Source: Streptomyces albogriseolus
GTDB lineage: Bacteria; Actinomycetota; Actinomycetes; Streptomycetales; Streptomycetaceae
DNA length: 64,000 nucleotides
Reading direction: 5' to 3'
NCBI GenBank assembly: GCA_014650475.1
Contig: BMVA01000011.1
Coordinates: 186,001 to 250,000 of the forward strand
The notes beneath the pieces were generated by a model, which made no database searches, was not told the origin of the DNA, and saw only the letters and a list, made by a program, of their open reading frames with translations. The first letter of the stretch is position 1; each line of letters begins with the position of its first letter. Shown here piece by piece: positions 17,551 through 28,714 of this stretch. The position numbers and the translations under genes are program-made.

Positions 17551-18445
17551 GACTCCCCCTGTTCGTCGGGCACGACCATGGTGCCGATGCCCTCGTCCGT
17601 GAAGATCTCCAGCAGGATCGAGTGCTGGACCCGGCCGTCGATGACGCGGGCGGTGTTCACGCCGTTGCGCACGGCGTGCAGGCAGCCCTCCATCTTGGGC
17701 ACCATCCCCGAGGACAGCTCCGGCAGGAGCTTCTCGAGCTGCGACGCGGTGAGACGGCTGATCACCTCGTCGCTGTTCGGCCAGTCCTCGTAGAGGCCCT
17801 CGACGTCCGTGAGGACCATGAGGGTTTCGGCGCCCAGAGCAGCAGCGAGTGCCGCAGCCGCCGTATCAGCATTGACGTTGTAGACATGGTGGTCGTCCTG
17901 GGAGCGGGCGATCGACGAGACGACCGGGATGCGGCCGTCGGCGAGCAGGGCCTCGATCGCGCCCGTGTCGATCTCGGTGATCTCGCCCACCCGCCCGATG
18001 TCGACCAGCTCTCCGTCGATCTCGGGCTGGTGCTTGACGGCGGTGAGGGTGTGCGCGTCCTCGCCGGTGAGGCCGACGGCGAGCGGGCCGTGCCGGTTGA
18101 GCAGTCCGACCAGCTCGCGCTGGACCTGTCCGGCGAGCACCATGCGTACGACGTCCATGGCGTCCTCGGTGGTGACGCGCAGGCCGGCCTTGAACTCGCT
18201 GACGATGCCGTGGGTCTCGAGCGCGCGGCTGATCTGCGGGCCGCCGCCGTGCACGACGACGGGTTTCAGGCCGGCGTGCCGCAGGAAGACGACGTCCTGG
18301 GCGAACGCGGCCTTCAGCTCCTCGTCGACCATGGCGTTGCCGCCGAACTTGATGACGACGGTCTTGCCGTGGTGCCGGGTCAGCCAGGGCAGGGCCTCGA
18401 TGAGGATCTGCGCCTTGGGCAGCGCGGTGTGCTTACGGGTGCCGG

Positions 18446-18449
<4 letters not shown>
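17547..18449 (-). CDS. argB: Acetylglutamate kinase
   Basis: The 300-residue protein has the amino-acid kinase motifs [10 protein letters not shown] (phosphate-binding lysine and glycines), [11 protein letters not shown] and the N-acetylglutamate-binding region [13 protein letters not shown]. The long N-terminal helix ([20 protein letters not shown]) is typical of the arginine-inhibited hexameric form. It phosphorylates N-acetylglutamate with ATP in the second step of the pathway. Its ATG overlaps the argJ stop (ATGA), and its stop overlaps the argD start. Confidence 0.97.
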
Positions 18450-20905
<2,456 letters not shown>

Positions 20906-21031
20906 CGTATCCGGGCCTCAGCCCGCGGGGCCCTCACTCCTGGTGGCGGATAGCGGCACCTGCGCACTTGGCGAAGCGGGTCGTAGGAAATGCAGGTGCG
21001 GAATCACGGGCCGTGCGGGCAGCATGCGTGC

Positions 21032-21484
21032 ATGTCTACCGAAGTCAGCGGGATGATCGAGTGCCGGCCAGGCGCCCGCCTCTGGGGCCCCGACGACGAG
21101 GACTCCGTGTGGCACGCCGCCATCGACCTCTTCCTGCTCAACAACGGCAACGCCTACGACGCCCTCGCCTGCCTCTTCGGCATCCGGAACCACTTCGGCT
21201 TCCACCCTCTGGCCGAAAGCCGCGGCTTCCCGAGCGACGCGTCCGAGGGGCTCCAGACCGAGTACGCCGCGTACGGCGGATCTCCTGATACCCACGGCAC
21301 GACATGGATCACGTGGGCCGAGCTCGCCTCGGCCGACTGGCAGGAGACAGACGGATCCGGCACGCGAAGCCGAGATTCGGTCGCCGGAAACGAAACGCAC
21401 TGGGGGCCGGTGTGGAGCGTGATGCGGACACTCGGCGAACTCCATGGAGCAGAGCATGTGCGACTCGTTACCTGGTTCCACTGA
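21032..21484 (+). CDS. Hypothetical protein, conserved Trp-rich, about 150 residues
   Basis: I do not recognise the family. The protein has many aromatic residues and no signal peptide or membrane helix: RPGARLWGPDDEDSVWHAAI, then LFLLNNGNAYDALACLFGIRNHF, a charged middle and ITWAELASADW. The ATG at 21032 is the likely start, with ATG at 21053 as alternative. GC at third positions is less extreme than in the neighbouring arg genes. It is convergent with the barstar-domain gene, so the two may belong to one acquired segment. It could be an immunity-like or stress protein, but nothing proves it. Confidence 0.6.
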   Translation: MSTEVSGMIECRPGARLWGPDDEDSVWHAAIDLFLLNNGNAYDALACLFGIRNHFGFHPLAESRGFPSDASEGLQTEYAAYGGSPDTHGTTWITWAELASADWQETDGSGTRSRDSVAGNETHWGPVWSVMRTLGELHGAEHVRLVTWFH

Positions 21485-21573
21485 CCTCGACTCCGCGCCG
21501 AAGCGCTGCTTGCCCGCGTAGCCCAACGGACCGGCGGCAGCGTTGGAGTCACTACCGCGGCAGCTCGGCCAGT

Positions 21574-22668
21574 TCACGTGAGGGTCACGTGCATCCCGCC
21601 CTCGGTCAGAACGTCGATCACCAGGGCGACTAGGTCATATTGCTCACCCTCTGGCGCCAGGACGCGGGACAGGTGCTCGCGTGCAGTCGCAGCGTTCCTC
21701 CAGACCAGGGTCGCGGGAGCGGTATAGCCGAAGTTGCCGCGCAGACAGTCCACGAGGGCGTCCAAGCAGCCGCCGAAGTAGCCACCCGGCCCGTTGACGG
21801 CCTCGCCGAGTGCCAGGTAGAGGCCCGGTTCGTCCGTGATGTGCCGGCCATCCAGCTCGTACGCGTGTCCGGCACGGTCATGGTGCTTCAGCCGACAGCC
21901 CCGCTCCCGGACGAGATCGAGCCAGGCCCCACGTCGGCGGGTCTCGAGCCCGGCCCAAGCACCAGGGGCGTCCGGCGGGCCGGCAAGCCAGCGCTCCCAT
22001 ACTGGCCGGGCGTATCCCGGTACAGGTGCGAGGTATCCGTCGAGTTCCAGATCAACCAGCTCCGTCCCACGGGAGGACGGCTGCCACGCACGGACTTTGG
22101 GTCGCAGCAGACGATCGGTGAGCGGTTCGCCCCGGTCGTCCCGTATCTCAAGCCAGACCTCCTCCAGGTCCAGCGTGTGCCGGGTGCCCGTAGCCAGTGC
22201 CCGCCGTAGCCGATCACTCGGGACAAGCCCTCGCAGGACGAGAGGAGGTTCCACTGGCTCGGGCGGCAGAACGCGGGCGAACTCCCGGCAGGAACCCAGC
22301 CACCGGTACCCGTCGTGCAGCCGGACAGGCCCTCGGTGCCCCTCGGGCGGGCCCACGTAGTCGTCCAGACCGGTAAGCACAAGACCGTCCGTCCCCGGGT
22401 ACGGCCCGAGACTCTCCGCGTCCTCCAGCTGCCAGGCATCGAGCGTCCTGTCCTCCGGCACCAGCCACACCCTGCTACCGACCCAGCCGCGCGGGACCTC
22501 GGCTCCATCCGGAACCCAGCCGAACAGCTCGTACGTCCCACGCAGGGGTTCCCGGAACAGTCCCTCCACCTCGGCGCAGACGCCCCAGACGTGGCCGCTT
22601 CCTGTGTCCGTCAGCGCGTACCGTCCCTGCCCGCGATGACCCCTGTCCACATGCACGGTGGGAATCAT
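21574..22668 (-). CDS. Multidomain protein with C-terminal barstar-like domain
   Basis: The 364-residue protein has no signal peptide. Residues 270-364 resemble barstar, the intracellular inhibitor of barnase-type RNases. YFGGCLDALVDCLRGNFGY aligns with the YYGENLDALWDCL segment of barstar, keeping the two aspartates and the leucine frame that contact the RNase active site, and the domain ends with a beta strand (GGMHVTLT). The first 265 residues hold Trp-rich repeats such as GTYELFGWVPDGAEVP and HDGYRWLGSCREFARVLPP, of unknown role. It could neutralise an imported or endogenous RNase toxin. No barnase gene is visible nearby, so it may be an orphan immunity protein. Confidence 0.75.
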   Translation of the reverse strand: MIPTVHVDRGHRGQGRYALTDTGSGHVWGVCAEVEGLFREPLRGTYELFGWVPDGAEVPRGWVGSRVWLVPEDRTLDAWQLEDAESLGPYPGTDGLVLTGLDDYVGPPEGHRGPVRLHDGYRWLGSCREFARVLPPEPVEPPLVLRGLVPSDRLRRALATGTRHTLDLEEVWLEIRDDRGEPLTDRLLRPKVRAWQPSSRGTELVDLELDGYLAPVPGYARPVWERWLAGPPDAPGAWAGLETRRRGAWLDLVRERGCRLKHHDRAGHAYELDGRHITDEPGLYLALGEAVNGPGGYFGGCLDALVDCLRGNFGYTAPATLVWRNAATAREHLSRVLAPEGEQYDLVALVIDVLTEGGMHVTLT

Positions 22669-22742
22669 GCCCAGACCAGGGGTAGTCCGTGAAAGCTCGT
22701 TTCAAGTTCGGTCACGGTGAACCGTTCCGGGTCGGATGGAGG

Positions 22743-22785
22743 CTGAGCGCTCGATCTGGCGGACGGCACCATCTGAAGCGCTCAG
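22743..22785. repeat. Inverted repeat in the divergent gap
   Basis: CTGAGCGCT and AGCGCTCAG (9 bp each) are separated by 25 bases, between the divergent barstar-domain and esterase genes. It could be a regulator site or an old end sequence; no assignment. Confidence 0.4.
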
Positions 22786-22885
22786 TCACATCCCCCGATC
22801 GGCCCAGCGCCGGGTTTGCTCTGCGGGCGGACCGGAGGTGTGCCGACCATGCTGTTCCGGGGGCTGACGTGAGGAGACCCAGCCC

Positions 22886-24292
22886 ATGCAGTCCGCGTCC
22901 CACCTCTCGCGCCGCCGACGCGCCGCCCTGCCGGTCCTGCCGGCCTTGCTGGCCCTGCTGCTGTCGGCGGTTCTTCCCGCGGCGCCCGCCCGGGCCGGCG
23001 GCTACACGCCCGACCCGGTCGTCGCCGAGCTGACCCGGGCGGCGTCGGCGCTGGCTTCCGGCGAGCCGATGGACACCCTCGGGGATCTGCGGCCGCTGGG
23101 CCGGGCCGTCGACGGTGCCGTGATCGTGGGGGTGGGAGAGGCCACGCACGGCTCCCACCAGTTCTTCGCGCTCCAGGAGCGCGTCTTCCGGTACCTGGCC
23201 GAGGAGAAGGGCTTCACCGCCCTCGCCCGGGAGGCGGGCTGGGACGCCGGCCTGCGGATCAACGAGTGGCTGCTGACCGGCAGGGGTGACATCCGCCGGA
23301 TCATGCGCGAGGTCTTCCAGAGCGAGGACCGGCTCTGGAACAACGAGGAGTATCTGCATCTGTTCGAGTGGATGCGCGCCCACAACGCGCGCGGCGGCCG
23401 CCCTCTGCAGTTCGTGGGCGACGACATCGTCCCGGTCGAGCCCAGGCTGTACGACCGGGTACTGCGGTACGTCGACCGCCGCCTCCCCGAGCTGCGCGCG
23501 CGGTTCGCCGAGCTCTACCGGGACCGCCCCACTGGTGAGGTGCTGACCGCCACCCGCGAGTTCAGGAACCGGCCGCAGGACGAGCGGGTGGACATGGCCC
23601 GCCGCACCCGGCAGGCGTACGAGCTGCTCCGCTCGCAGGCGCCTGACCGGGACCGCGAGGAGTTCGACTGGACCGTCCAGCACGCCCGGGTCATCGCGCA
23701 GAGCGCCCGCTTCTACGCGTTCGACAACGCGACCGAGGGGACGCAGCAGGATCTGTACCGCGACGAGCAGATGGCCGCGAACCTCACCTGGTGGTACGAG
23801 CACACGGGCAGCAAGACCGTCCTCGCCGCGCACGACGGGCACGTGGCCCTGGTCAGCAACAGCCCCGACTACCCCCGGCCGCAGGGCGCCTTCCTGCGCG
23901 ACCGGTTCGGCGCGGGGTACCTCAGCGTCCGCACGAGCTTCGGCGAGGGATCCTTCGTCGCGTACGACGGCCTCAGCACGCAGGAGCCCCTGCCGCTGGG
24001 CACCTTCACCACGGGGCCGCCCGAGCCGGGCACCAACGAGTACACCCTGGATCTCGTGCCCCACCCGGTCTACCTGCTGGACCTGCGCACGGTCCGGGAA
24101 CCGGCCAGGCAGTGGCTGACCGCGTCACGTCCGACCACGGAGATCGGCACCGTGTGGCCCGCCCCCGAGGCCGACACGTCGCTGCTGATGAGCTCGGACC
24201 TGCTCGTCCACTTCCACCACGTCGACGCCGCCCGTCTCCTTCCCGCCGAGGGACGCGGCGCACCGGACGCCGAGTGCCGGGTGGCGACCTGA
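22886..24292 (+). CDS. Secreted erythromycin-esterase family hydrolase
   Basis: The 468-residue protein begins with an Arg-rich signal peptide (SRRRRAALPVLPALLALLLS) ending near APARAGG. The mature part has the EreA/EreB-like motifs VGVGEATHGSHQFFALQERV, with Glu and His of the active site, ALAREAGWDAGLRINEWLL, and a later AAHDGHVAL histidine pair. Known members open the macrolide lactone ring, but many family proteins act on other substrates. Export suggests hydrolysis outside the cell, possibly as protection, which would be unusual as classical Ere enzymes are cytosolic. GAGGAG lies about 10 bases before the ATG. Confidence 0.85.
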   Translation: MQSASHLSRRRRAALPVLPALLALLLSAVLPAAPARAGGYTPDPVVAELTRAASALASGEPMDTLGDLRPLGRAVDGAVIVGVGEATHGSHQFFALQERVFRYLAEEKGFTALAREAGWDAGLRINEWLLTGRGDIRRIMREVFQSEDRLWNNEEYLHLFEWMRAHNARGGRPLQFVGDDIVPVEPRLYDRVLRYVDRRLPELRARFAELYRDRPTGEVLTATREFRNRPQDERVDMARRTRQAYELLRSQAPDRDREEFDWTVQHARVIAQSARFYAFDNATEGTQQDLYRDEQMAANLTWWYEHTGSKTVLAAHDGHVALVSNSPDYPRPQGAFLRDRFGAGYLSVRTSFGEGSFVAYDGLSTQEPLPLGTFTTGPPEPGTNEYTLDLVPHPVYLLDLRTVREPARQWLTASRPTTEIGTVWPAPEADTSLLMSSDLLVHFHHVDAARLLPAEGRGAPDAECRVAT

Positions 24293-24385
24293 CGGACGGC
24301 GTCGGCGCTTCGCACGGCAGGATAGGGAGGGACAGGAGTACGTGGACGGGTCGCGCGAGGGCGCGACCACGGGGAACGGGGTGTC

Positions 24386-24832
24386 GTGGGCGAGTTCTGG
24401 CCGGTACCCGACGCGCTGGCCTACCTGGCCGGCCGCTGGCGGGCGGAACGGACCGTGCGGGACCTGGCGAGCGGCGACGAGGGACGGTTCGCCGGGACGG
24501 TCGACTTCGGCCCGCTGGAGGACGGCGGTCTGCTGTACCGGGAGTCCGGCGACTTCACCTGGCGGGGCGTCACCCGGCCCGCCGGGCGCACGCTCCGCTT
24601 CCTGCCCGGCCCCGACGGCACGGCGGACGTGCGGTTCGCGGACGGCCGCTTCTTCCACGGCCTGGACCTCAGGTCCGGCCGCCACCTCGCCGACCACCCC
24701 TGCTCGGCGGATCTCTACCGGGGCGAGTTCACCGTCCGGGACGCCGGCCACTGGCGCGCGGTCTGGCGGGTGCGCGGCCCGGCGAAGGACCTGGAACTCG
24801 TCACGGACCACGCGCGCGTGGTCCGGCCCTAG
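24386..24832 (+). CDS. DUF6314-family protein
   Basis: The 148-residue protein starts (GTG) with FWPVPDALAYLAGRWRAERT and continues with alternating beta strands: FAGTVDFGPLEDGGLLYRES, LRFLPGPDGTADVRFADGRFF and WRAVWRVRGPAKDLELVTDH. This is a small beta-barrel, lipocalin-like pattern with conserved GRW and RV/H residues, known in actinobacteria without an assigned function. No signal peptide. It converges on the next gene, with the two stop codons overlapping by a few bases. Confidence 0.75.
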   Translation: MGEFWPVPDALAYLAGRWRAERTVRDLASGDEGRFAGTVDFGPLEDGGLLYRESGDFTWRGVTRPAGRTLRFLPGPDGTADVRFADGRFFHGLDLRSGRHLADHPCSADLYRGEFTVRDAGHWRAVWRVRGPAKDLELVTDHARVVRP

Positions 24833-25422
24833 GTGCGCAGAGGCTGGGCCGAGACGCTCTCCAGCCGCAGGCTCCAGCGGCCCGGCCGCCCGGCCACGCT
24901 GATCGTCGACAGCGAGCGGACGTCGATGTTCCAGTAGGTGGCGGGCGGCGCCTTGAGGGCGTAGACGAGCGCCGCGCGGATCACCGACGGCTCGGCGACG
25001 GCGACCACCCGGCAGCCGTCCTCGGCGGGCCGGGTGTCGAGCCAGCCGCCGACGCGTCCGATGAAGTCCAGCAGGCACTCGCCGCCGTGGGGTGTGGACC
25101 GCGGGTCGGCGAGCCAGGCGTCCACCGCCTCCGGCTCGCGGGCCATCGCCTCGCCCAGGGTCAGTCCGCGCCAGCGCCCCATGTCGCAGTCGCGCAGGGC
25201 GAGCTGGACGAGCGGCGCGTAGCCGAGCCCCTCCCCGGTGGCGCGGCTGCGGGGCGCCGGGGAGCAGTAGCGCAGGTCGGCCGCCGCCAGGGGCAGCAGT
25301 TCGTGCGCGACGCGTTGCACCTCGCTCCAACCGGCCTGGTCCAGCGGCCGGGAGTCCTCGAAGCGCTCGGACAGCACCGTGGAGCTCCCCGCTGCGGCGA
25401 CGAACGTGACCCGGAGTGCCAT
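24829..25422 (-). CDS. Histidine-phosphatase superfamily protein lacking the RHG motif
   Basis: The 197-residue protein has the phosphoglycerate-mutase-like pattern: LRYCSPAPRSRATGEGLG (normally SPxxRAxQTA), a central glutamate region (GRWRGLTLGEAMARE), and VVAVAEPSVIRAAL near the end (normally H-x3 to I/L). However, the catalytic histidine motif RHG at the N-terminus is replaced by VAAAGSSTVL, and the second catalytic His is replaced by Glu-Pro. It is therefore probably not an active phosphatase and may bind a phosphorylated ligand. The ATG at 25422 fits the fold's first strand. Confidence 0.72.
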   Translation of the reverse strand: MALRVTFVAAAGSSTVLSERFEDSRPLDQAGWSEVQRVAHELLPLAAADLRYCSPAPRSRATGEGLGYAPLVQLALRDCDMGRWRGLTLGEAMAREPEAVDAWLADPRSTPHGGECLLDFIGRVGGWLDTRPAEDGCRVVAVAEPSVIRAALVYALKAPPATYWNIDVRSLSTISVAGRPGRWSLRLESVSAQPLRT

Positions 25423-25554
25423 GCGGCGATGGTCAGCCGCCGGGGTCGGCTGGTCAAGAGGTGCCGGCCGGCCATGACGCATGGTGGCGTGGCCCTCACC
25501 CTCCGGCGGGGACGTAGGGGACGAATCCGCCCGGAACGCCCGCGGGAGCGCGTT

Positions 25555-25998
25555 CTACGACTCCTGGAAGATCAGCGCCATCCACTGGTCGGGCCGCTCC
25601 AGTGGCCGGAACCCGAGCGGCGCGTACACCTCGTGCGCGTCGTGCGTGGCGAGCAGGACGCGCCGCACGCCGTAGTCGCGCACGTCGTCCCGTACGGCGG
25701 TGACCAGCGCGGTGCCGAGGCCCTTGCCGCGGACGGCGGGGTCCACGTACACGTCGCACAGCCAGGCGAAGGTGGCCCGGTCGGTGATGACGCGGGCGTA
25801 CGCCACCTGCGCGCCGGTGACCGTGTCGTACACACCGAAGTTGAGGGAGCCGCCGATCGCCCGGTCCTGTGTGTCGCGGGGGCGGCCGAGGGCCCAGTAG
25901 GCGTCGGTGGACAGCCACCGGTGCACCGTGTCGGCGTCGATCCGGGCGGGGTCGGTGGAGAGCTCGTAGCCCTCGGGCAGGCGGGGGTCGGCAGTCAT
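25555..25998 (-). CDS. GNAT-family N-acetyltransferase
   Basis: The 147-residue protein shows the GNAT core: GGSLNFGVYDTVTGAQVAYARV, then TFAWLCDVYVDPAVRGKGLG, which carries the acetyl-CoA-binding R-G-K-G-L-G loop, and HEVYAPLGFRPLERPDQWM at the C-terminus. This subgroup resembles single-domain acetyltransferases with a DVYVDP strand; the substrate is unknown. The ATG at 25998 was chosen because earlier in-frame residues look non-coding (Cys/Arg-rich). It lies 40 bases beyond the stop of the MocR gene on the same strand. Confidence 0.87.
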   Translation of the reverse strand: MTADPRLPEGYELSTDPARIDADTVHRWLSTDAYWALGRPRDTQDRAIGGSLNFGVYDTVTGAQVAYARVITDRATFAWLCDVYVDPAVRGKGLGTALVTAVRDDVRDYGVRRVLLATHDAHEVYAPLGFRPLERPDQWMALIFQES

Positions 25999-26038
25999 GC
26001 GCCGATGCTGGCAGCCGGTGGCGGCGGGCGTCGAGCCG

Positions 26039-27475
26039 TTATCCCACCACCTGGGACCAGGCGGTGCGCAGCCGGTGCACGCCCTCCGTGATCTCACCGG
26101 CGCCGGCCACGGCGGCGAAGCTCAGGCGCAGGTGTCCGGCGGGCGGTTCGGCGCTGAAGTAAGGGCGCCCCGGGGTGACGGCGACGCCCGCGCGCAGGGC
26201 GGCGGCGGTCAGGGCGGACTCGGACGCGCCGTCGGGCAGGCGCAGCCACAGGTGGTAGCCGCCGGAGGGGATGTGCGGCAGGGCCAGGCCGGGCAGGTGG
26301 AGGCGGAGCGCGGCGGTCATGGCGTCGCGGCGGGCGCGCAGGGCGGCGGCGATCGCGCGCAGGTGTCGGGGCCAGGCGGGCGAGCCGACCAGCTCCAGGG
26401 TGGCCTCCTGGAGCGGACGCGGCACGAAGAAGGTGTCGACGATCTGGATGGCCCGCAGCCGCTCCAGCACCGGGCCGTGCGCGGCGAGGGCGCTCACCCG
26501 GAAGCTCGGCGAGGTGGCCTTGGTCAGCGAGCTGACGTGCACCACCACGCCGTCGGGGTCGTCGGCGGCGAGCGGAGGCGGCAGCGGGCCCGCGTCCTCG
26601 TGCACCAGCCTCCGTACGAAGTCGTCCTCGACGACGAACGCGCCGGCCTGCCGGGCGATGCGCAGCACCTCGGCGCGCCGCTCGGGGGCGAGGACGGCGC
26701 CGGTGGGGTTCTGGAAGAGGGGCTGGCAGACGAAGACGCGGGCGCCGGTCGCGCGGAAGGCGTCGGCGAGCAGGGACGGCCGTACGCCGTCGGCGTCCAC
26801 CGGGACGGGCACCGGGCGGAGTCCGGCGGCGCGGGCGATGGCCAGCATGCCCGGGTAGGTGGGCGACTCGACGAGGACGGGCGCGCCGGGCGGGGCGAGG
26901 GCGCGCAGGGCGGTGGTCAGGGCCGACTGTCCGCCCGCGGTGACCAGCACGCCGGCCGCCGTCACGGGTCCGCCGACGGCGCGCGCGAACCATTCGCGCA
27001 GCTCCGGCAGCCCTTCCATGGGCGGCCGGCCCCACGCCCCCGGCCTGCGCCCGGCGCGGGCCAGCGCCGCCGCCATGGCGCGCTCCGGCTGGAGCGAGGG
27101 GTGCAGGTAGCCGCCGTTGAACTCGATCACCCCGGGCGCGGGGGCGGCCAGCGAGACGAGGACGCCGGACGCGTCGACCGAGCGCGGTACGAGGTCGGCG
27201 GCGCCGTCGGCGCTGAGGGCGACCTCCTGCCAGGAGGTGTCCCCGGTGGGGGCGGCCGGTGTGCGGGGCACGGCACGGAAGGCGCCGGCGCCGGGGCGGG
27301 TGACGACCAGGCCCTCGGCGGCGAGCCGCGCCAGGGCCCGGGAGACGGTCACAGGGCTGACCCGGAACCGCTCGACGAGGACACGGCTGGACGGGAGCTT
27401 CTCCCCGGGAGAGTAGCGGTCCAGCTCCTGTCGAAGCTGATCCGCCAGTTCACCGACGCTGCTACTCTTATGCAT
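26039..27475 (-). CDS. MocR-type GntR/aminotransferase-fusion regulator
   Basis: The 478-residue protein joins an N-terminal GntR winged helix (LPSSRVLVERFRVSPVTVSR is the helix-turn-helix) to a fold-type I aminotransferase domain from about residue 115. The latter has NFIVTAGGQSAL-type motifs (VLVTAGGQSALTTAL), FQNPTGAV, and a PLP-lysine segment VSSLTKATSPSFRVS. Such regulators sense PLP or a PLP-amine adduct and control a neighbouring gene. Its ATG shares two bases with the ATG of the divergent EamA transporter gene, so one operator can control both. TACTCT lies 8 bases before the start, which fits a leaderless mRNA. Confidence 0.92.
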   Translation of the reverse strand: MHKSSSVGELADQLRQELDRYSPGEKLPSSRVLVERFRVSPVTVSRALARLAAEGLVVTRPGAGAFRAVPRTPAAPTGDTSWQEVALSADGAADLVPRSVDASGVLVSLAAPAPGVIEFNGGYLHPSLQPERAMAAALARAGRRPGAWGRPPMEGLPELREWFARAVGGPVTAAGVLVTAGGQSALTTALRALAPPGAPVLVESPTYPGMLAIARAAGLRPVPVPVDADGVRPSLLADAFRATGARVFVCQPLFQNPTGAVLAPERRAEVLRIARQAGAFVVEDDFVRRLVHEDAGPLPPPLAADDPDGVVVHVSSLTKATSPSFRVSALAAHGPVLERLRAIQIVDTFFVPRPLQEATLELVGSPAWPRHLRAIAAALRARRDAMTAALRLHLPGLALPHIPSGGYHLWLRLPDGASESALTAAALRAGVAVTPGRPYFSAEPPAGHLRLSFAAVAGAGEITEGVHRLRTAWSQVVG

Positions 27476-27491
27476 GAGAGTACAGAGTAGC
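27461..27491. promoter_or_regulatory. Overlapping divergent leaderless promoters and MocR operator
   Basis: Start codons of the divergent genes overlap at 27473-27476 (CATG). On the plus strand TACTCT (27463-27468) is 5 bases before the transporter ATG. On the minus strand TACTCT (27489-27484) is 8 bases before the MocR ATG. AGAGTA repeats at 27477-27482 and 27484-27489, and GCTACTCT/AGAGTAGC (27461-27468/27484-27491) form an inverted pair, a likely GntR-type operator. Confidence 0.6.
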
Positions 27492-28391
27492 GCTACCGCC
27501 GCGGTTCCGATAGCAGTCCCCGTTCCCCCGCGCGGCCGTGGCTTCGGCACCCTCCAGGCCGCCCTCGGAGTGGTCGCCTTCTCCCTGACCTTCCCCGCCA
27601 CCGCCTGGGGCCTGGAGGGCTTCGGCCCCTGGTCGCTGGTGGCGGTGCGCAGCGTGCTCGCGGCGGTGATCGCCGGGGGCTGTCTGCTGGCCCTGCGCGT
27701 CCCGCTCCCCGCCCGCCGCCACTGGCCGGGGCTCGCGGTCGTCGCCGCGGGGGTGGTGCTCGGCTTCCCGATGCTGACCACGCTGGCGCTGCGGACGTCC
27801 ACGACGGCGCACGCCGCCGTGGTGGTCGGTCTGCTCCCGCTCACCACGGCGCTGTTCTCGTCCCTGCGAACGGGCTCACGCCCCTCGCGCACCTTCTGGG
27901 CGGCGGCCCTCGCCGGCGCGGCGGCGGTGGTGGCGTTCACCGTGCAGCAGAGCGGGGGTGCGCTGACGACGGCGGACCTGTACCTGTTCGGGGCGCTGCT
28001 GATCTGCGCGGCCGGCTACACCGAGGGCGGCCGGCTGGCCGGCGCCATGCCGGGCTGGCAGGTCATCGGCTGGGCCCTGGTGCTGTGCCTGCCGCTCACC
28101 GTGCCGGTCGCCGTGGCCGCCCTGACCGCGGAACCGGTCCAGCTGACCGCGCACAGCGTGACCGGCCTGCTGTGGGTGGCGGCGGGCTCCCAGTTCCTCG
28201 GCCTGATCGTCTGGTACCGGGGCATGGCCGCCGTCGGCATCCCGAAAGCCAGCCAACTGCAGCTCGCCCAGCCCCTGCTGACGTTGTTCTGGTCGGTGTT
28301 CCTCCTGGGCGAACACCTCCCCCTGGCGGCCCCGGTCACGGCGGTGGCGGTCCTGGTGTGCATCGCCGTGACGCAGCGGGCGCGGGGGTGA
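27474..28391 (+). CDS. EamA/DMT-family membrane transporter
   Basis: The 305-residue protein has about ten hydrophobic helices arranged as two EamA repeats; GPWSLVAVRSVLAAVIAGG and later AVGIPKASQLQLAQPLLTLFWSVF are typical repeat landmarks. It would export or import small metabolites such as amino acids or vitamins. Pairing with a MocR regulator suggests a PLP-linked or amine substrate; that is inference. The ATG at 27474 is the only start before helix 1. The gene is followed by a small hairpin. Confidence 0.88.
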   Translation: MRVQSSATAAVPIAVPVPPRGRGFGTLQAALGVVAFSLTFPATAWGLEGFGPWSLVAVRSVLAAVIAGGCLLALRVPLPARRHWPGLAVVAAGVVLGFPMLTTLALRTSTTAHAAVVVGLLPLTTALFSSLRTGSRPSRTFWAAALAGAAAVVAFTVQQSGGALTTADLYLFGALLICAAGYTEGGRLAGAMPGWQVIGWALVLCLPLTVPVAVAALTAEPVQLTAHSVTGLLWVAAGSQFLGLIVWYRGMAAVGIPKASQLQLAQPLLTLFWSVFLLGEHLPLAAPVTAVAVLVCIAVTQRARG

Positions 28392-28416
28392 GGTGCGGCC
28401 CGCGCGGCCGGCGGAG

Positions 28417-28434
28417 GCTCACGATGCCGTGAGC
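28417..28434 (+). terminator. Small hairpin after the EamA gene
   Basis: GCTCACG and CGTGAGC with a 4-base loop, 25 bases beyond the stop. Confidence 0.45.
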
Positions 28435-28513
28435 GGACCGCTGCCGTCATGCGCCCCCCGCCGTAGACTCGAAGGAGCATGGACCGCTGCTCCCTTCAGG
28501 TGAGGAGGCGACG

Positions 28514-28714
28514 ATGCGCGCAACCGTGGGTGACCAGCTTGTCCAGCACGGCAGGGTGGTCGGCCAGCACGACAAGGTCGGCGAGATCGTCGAAGTGCTC
28601 GGCCGGGACGGCGACCCGCCGTTCCGGGTCCGGTTCGAGGACGGGCACGAGGGCATCTGCTCCCCCGGCCCCGACACCCAGATCCGGCACCGGGAGACCG
28701 TGACCCGGCACTGA
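28514..28714 (+). CDS. DUF1918-domain protein
   Basis: The 66-residue protein reads MRATVGDQLVQHGRVVGQHD, then GEIVEVLGRDGDPPFRVRFEDGHEGICSPGPDT: an SH3-like small beta barrel known as DUF1918 in actinobacteria. Its function is unknown; short KOW/SH3-like folds often bind nucleic acids or proteins. GAGGAGG precedes the ATG by a good spacing. It ends directly against the convergent glycosyl-hydrolase gene. Confidence 0.85.
   Translation: MRATVGDQLVQHGRVVGQHDKVGEIVEVLGRDGDPPFRVRFEDGHEGICSPGPDTQIRHRETVTRH

Noticed and set aside
22886-24292. Calling the esterase homologue a macrolide resistance gene
   Set aside because: It is exported and the family is broad; there is no evidence for macrolide hydrolysis.
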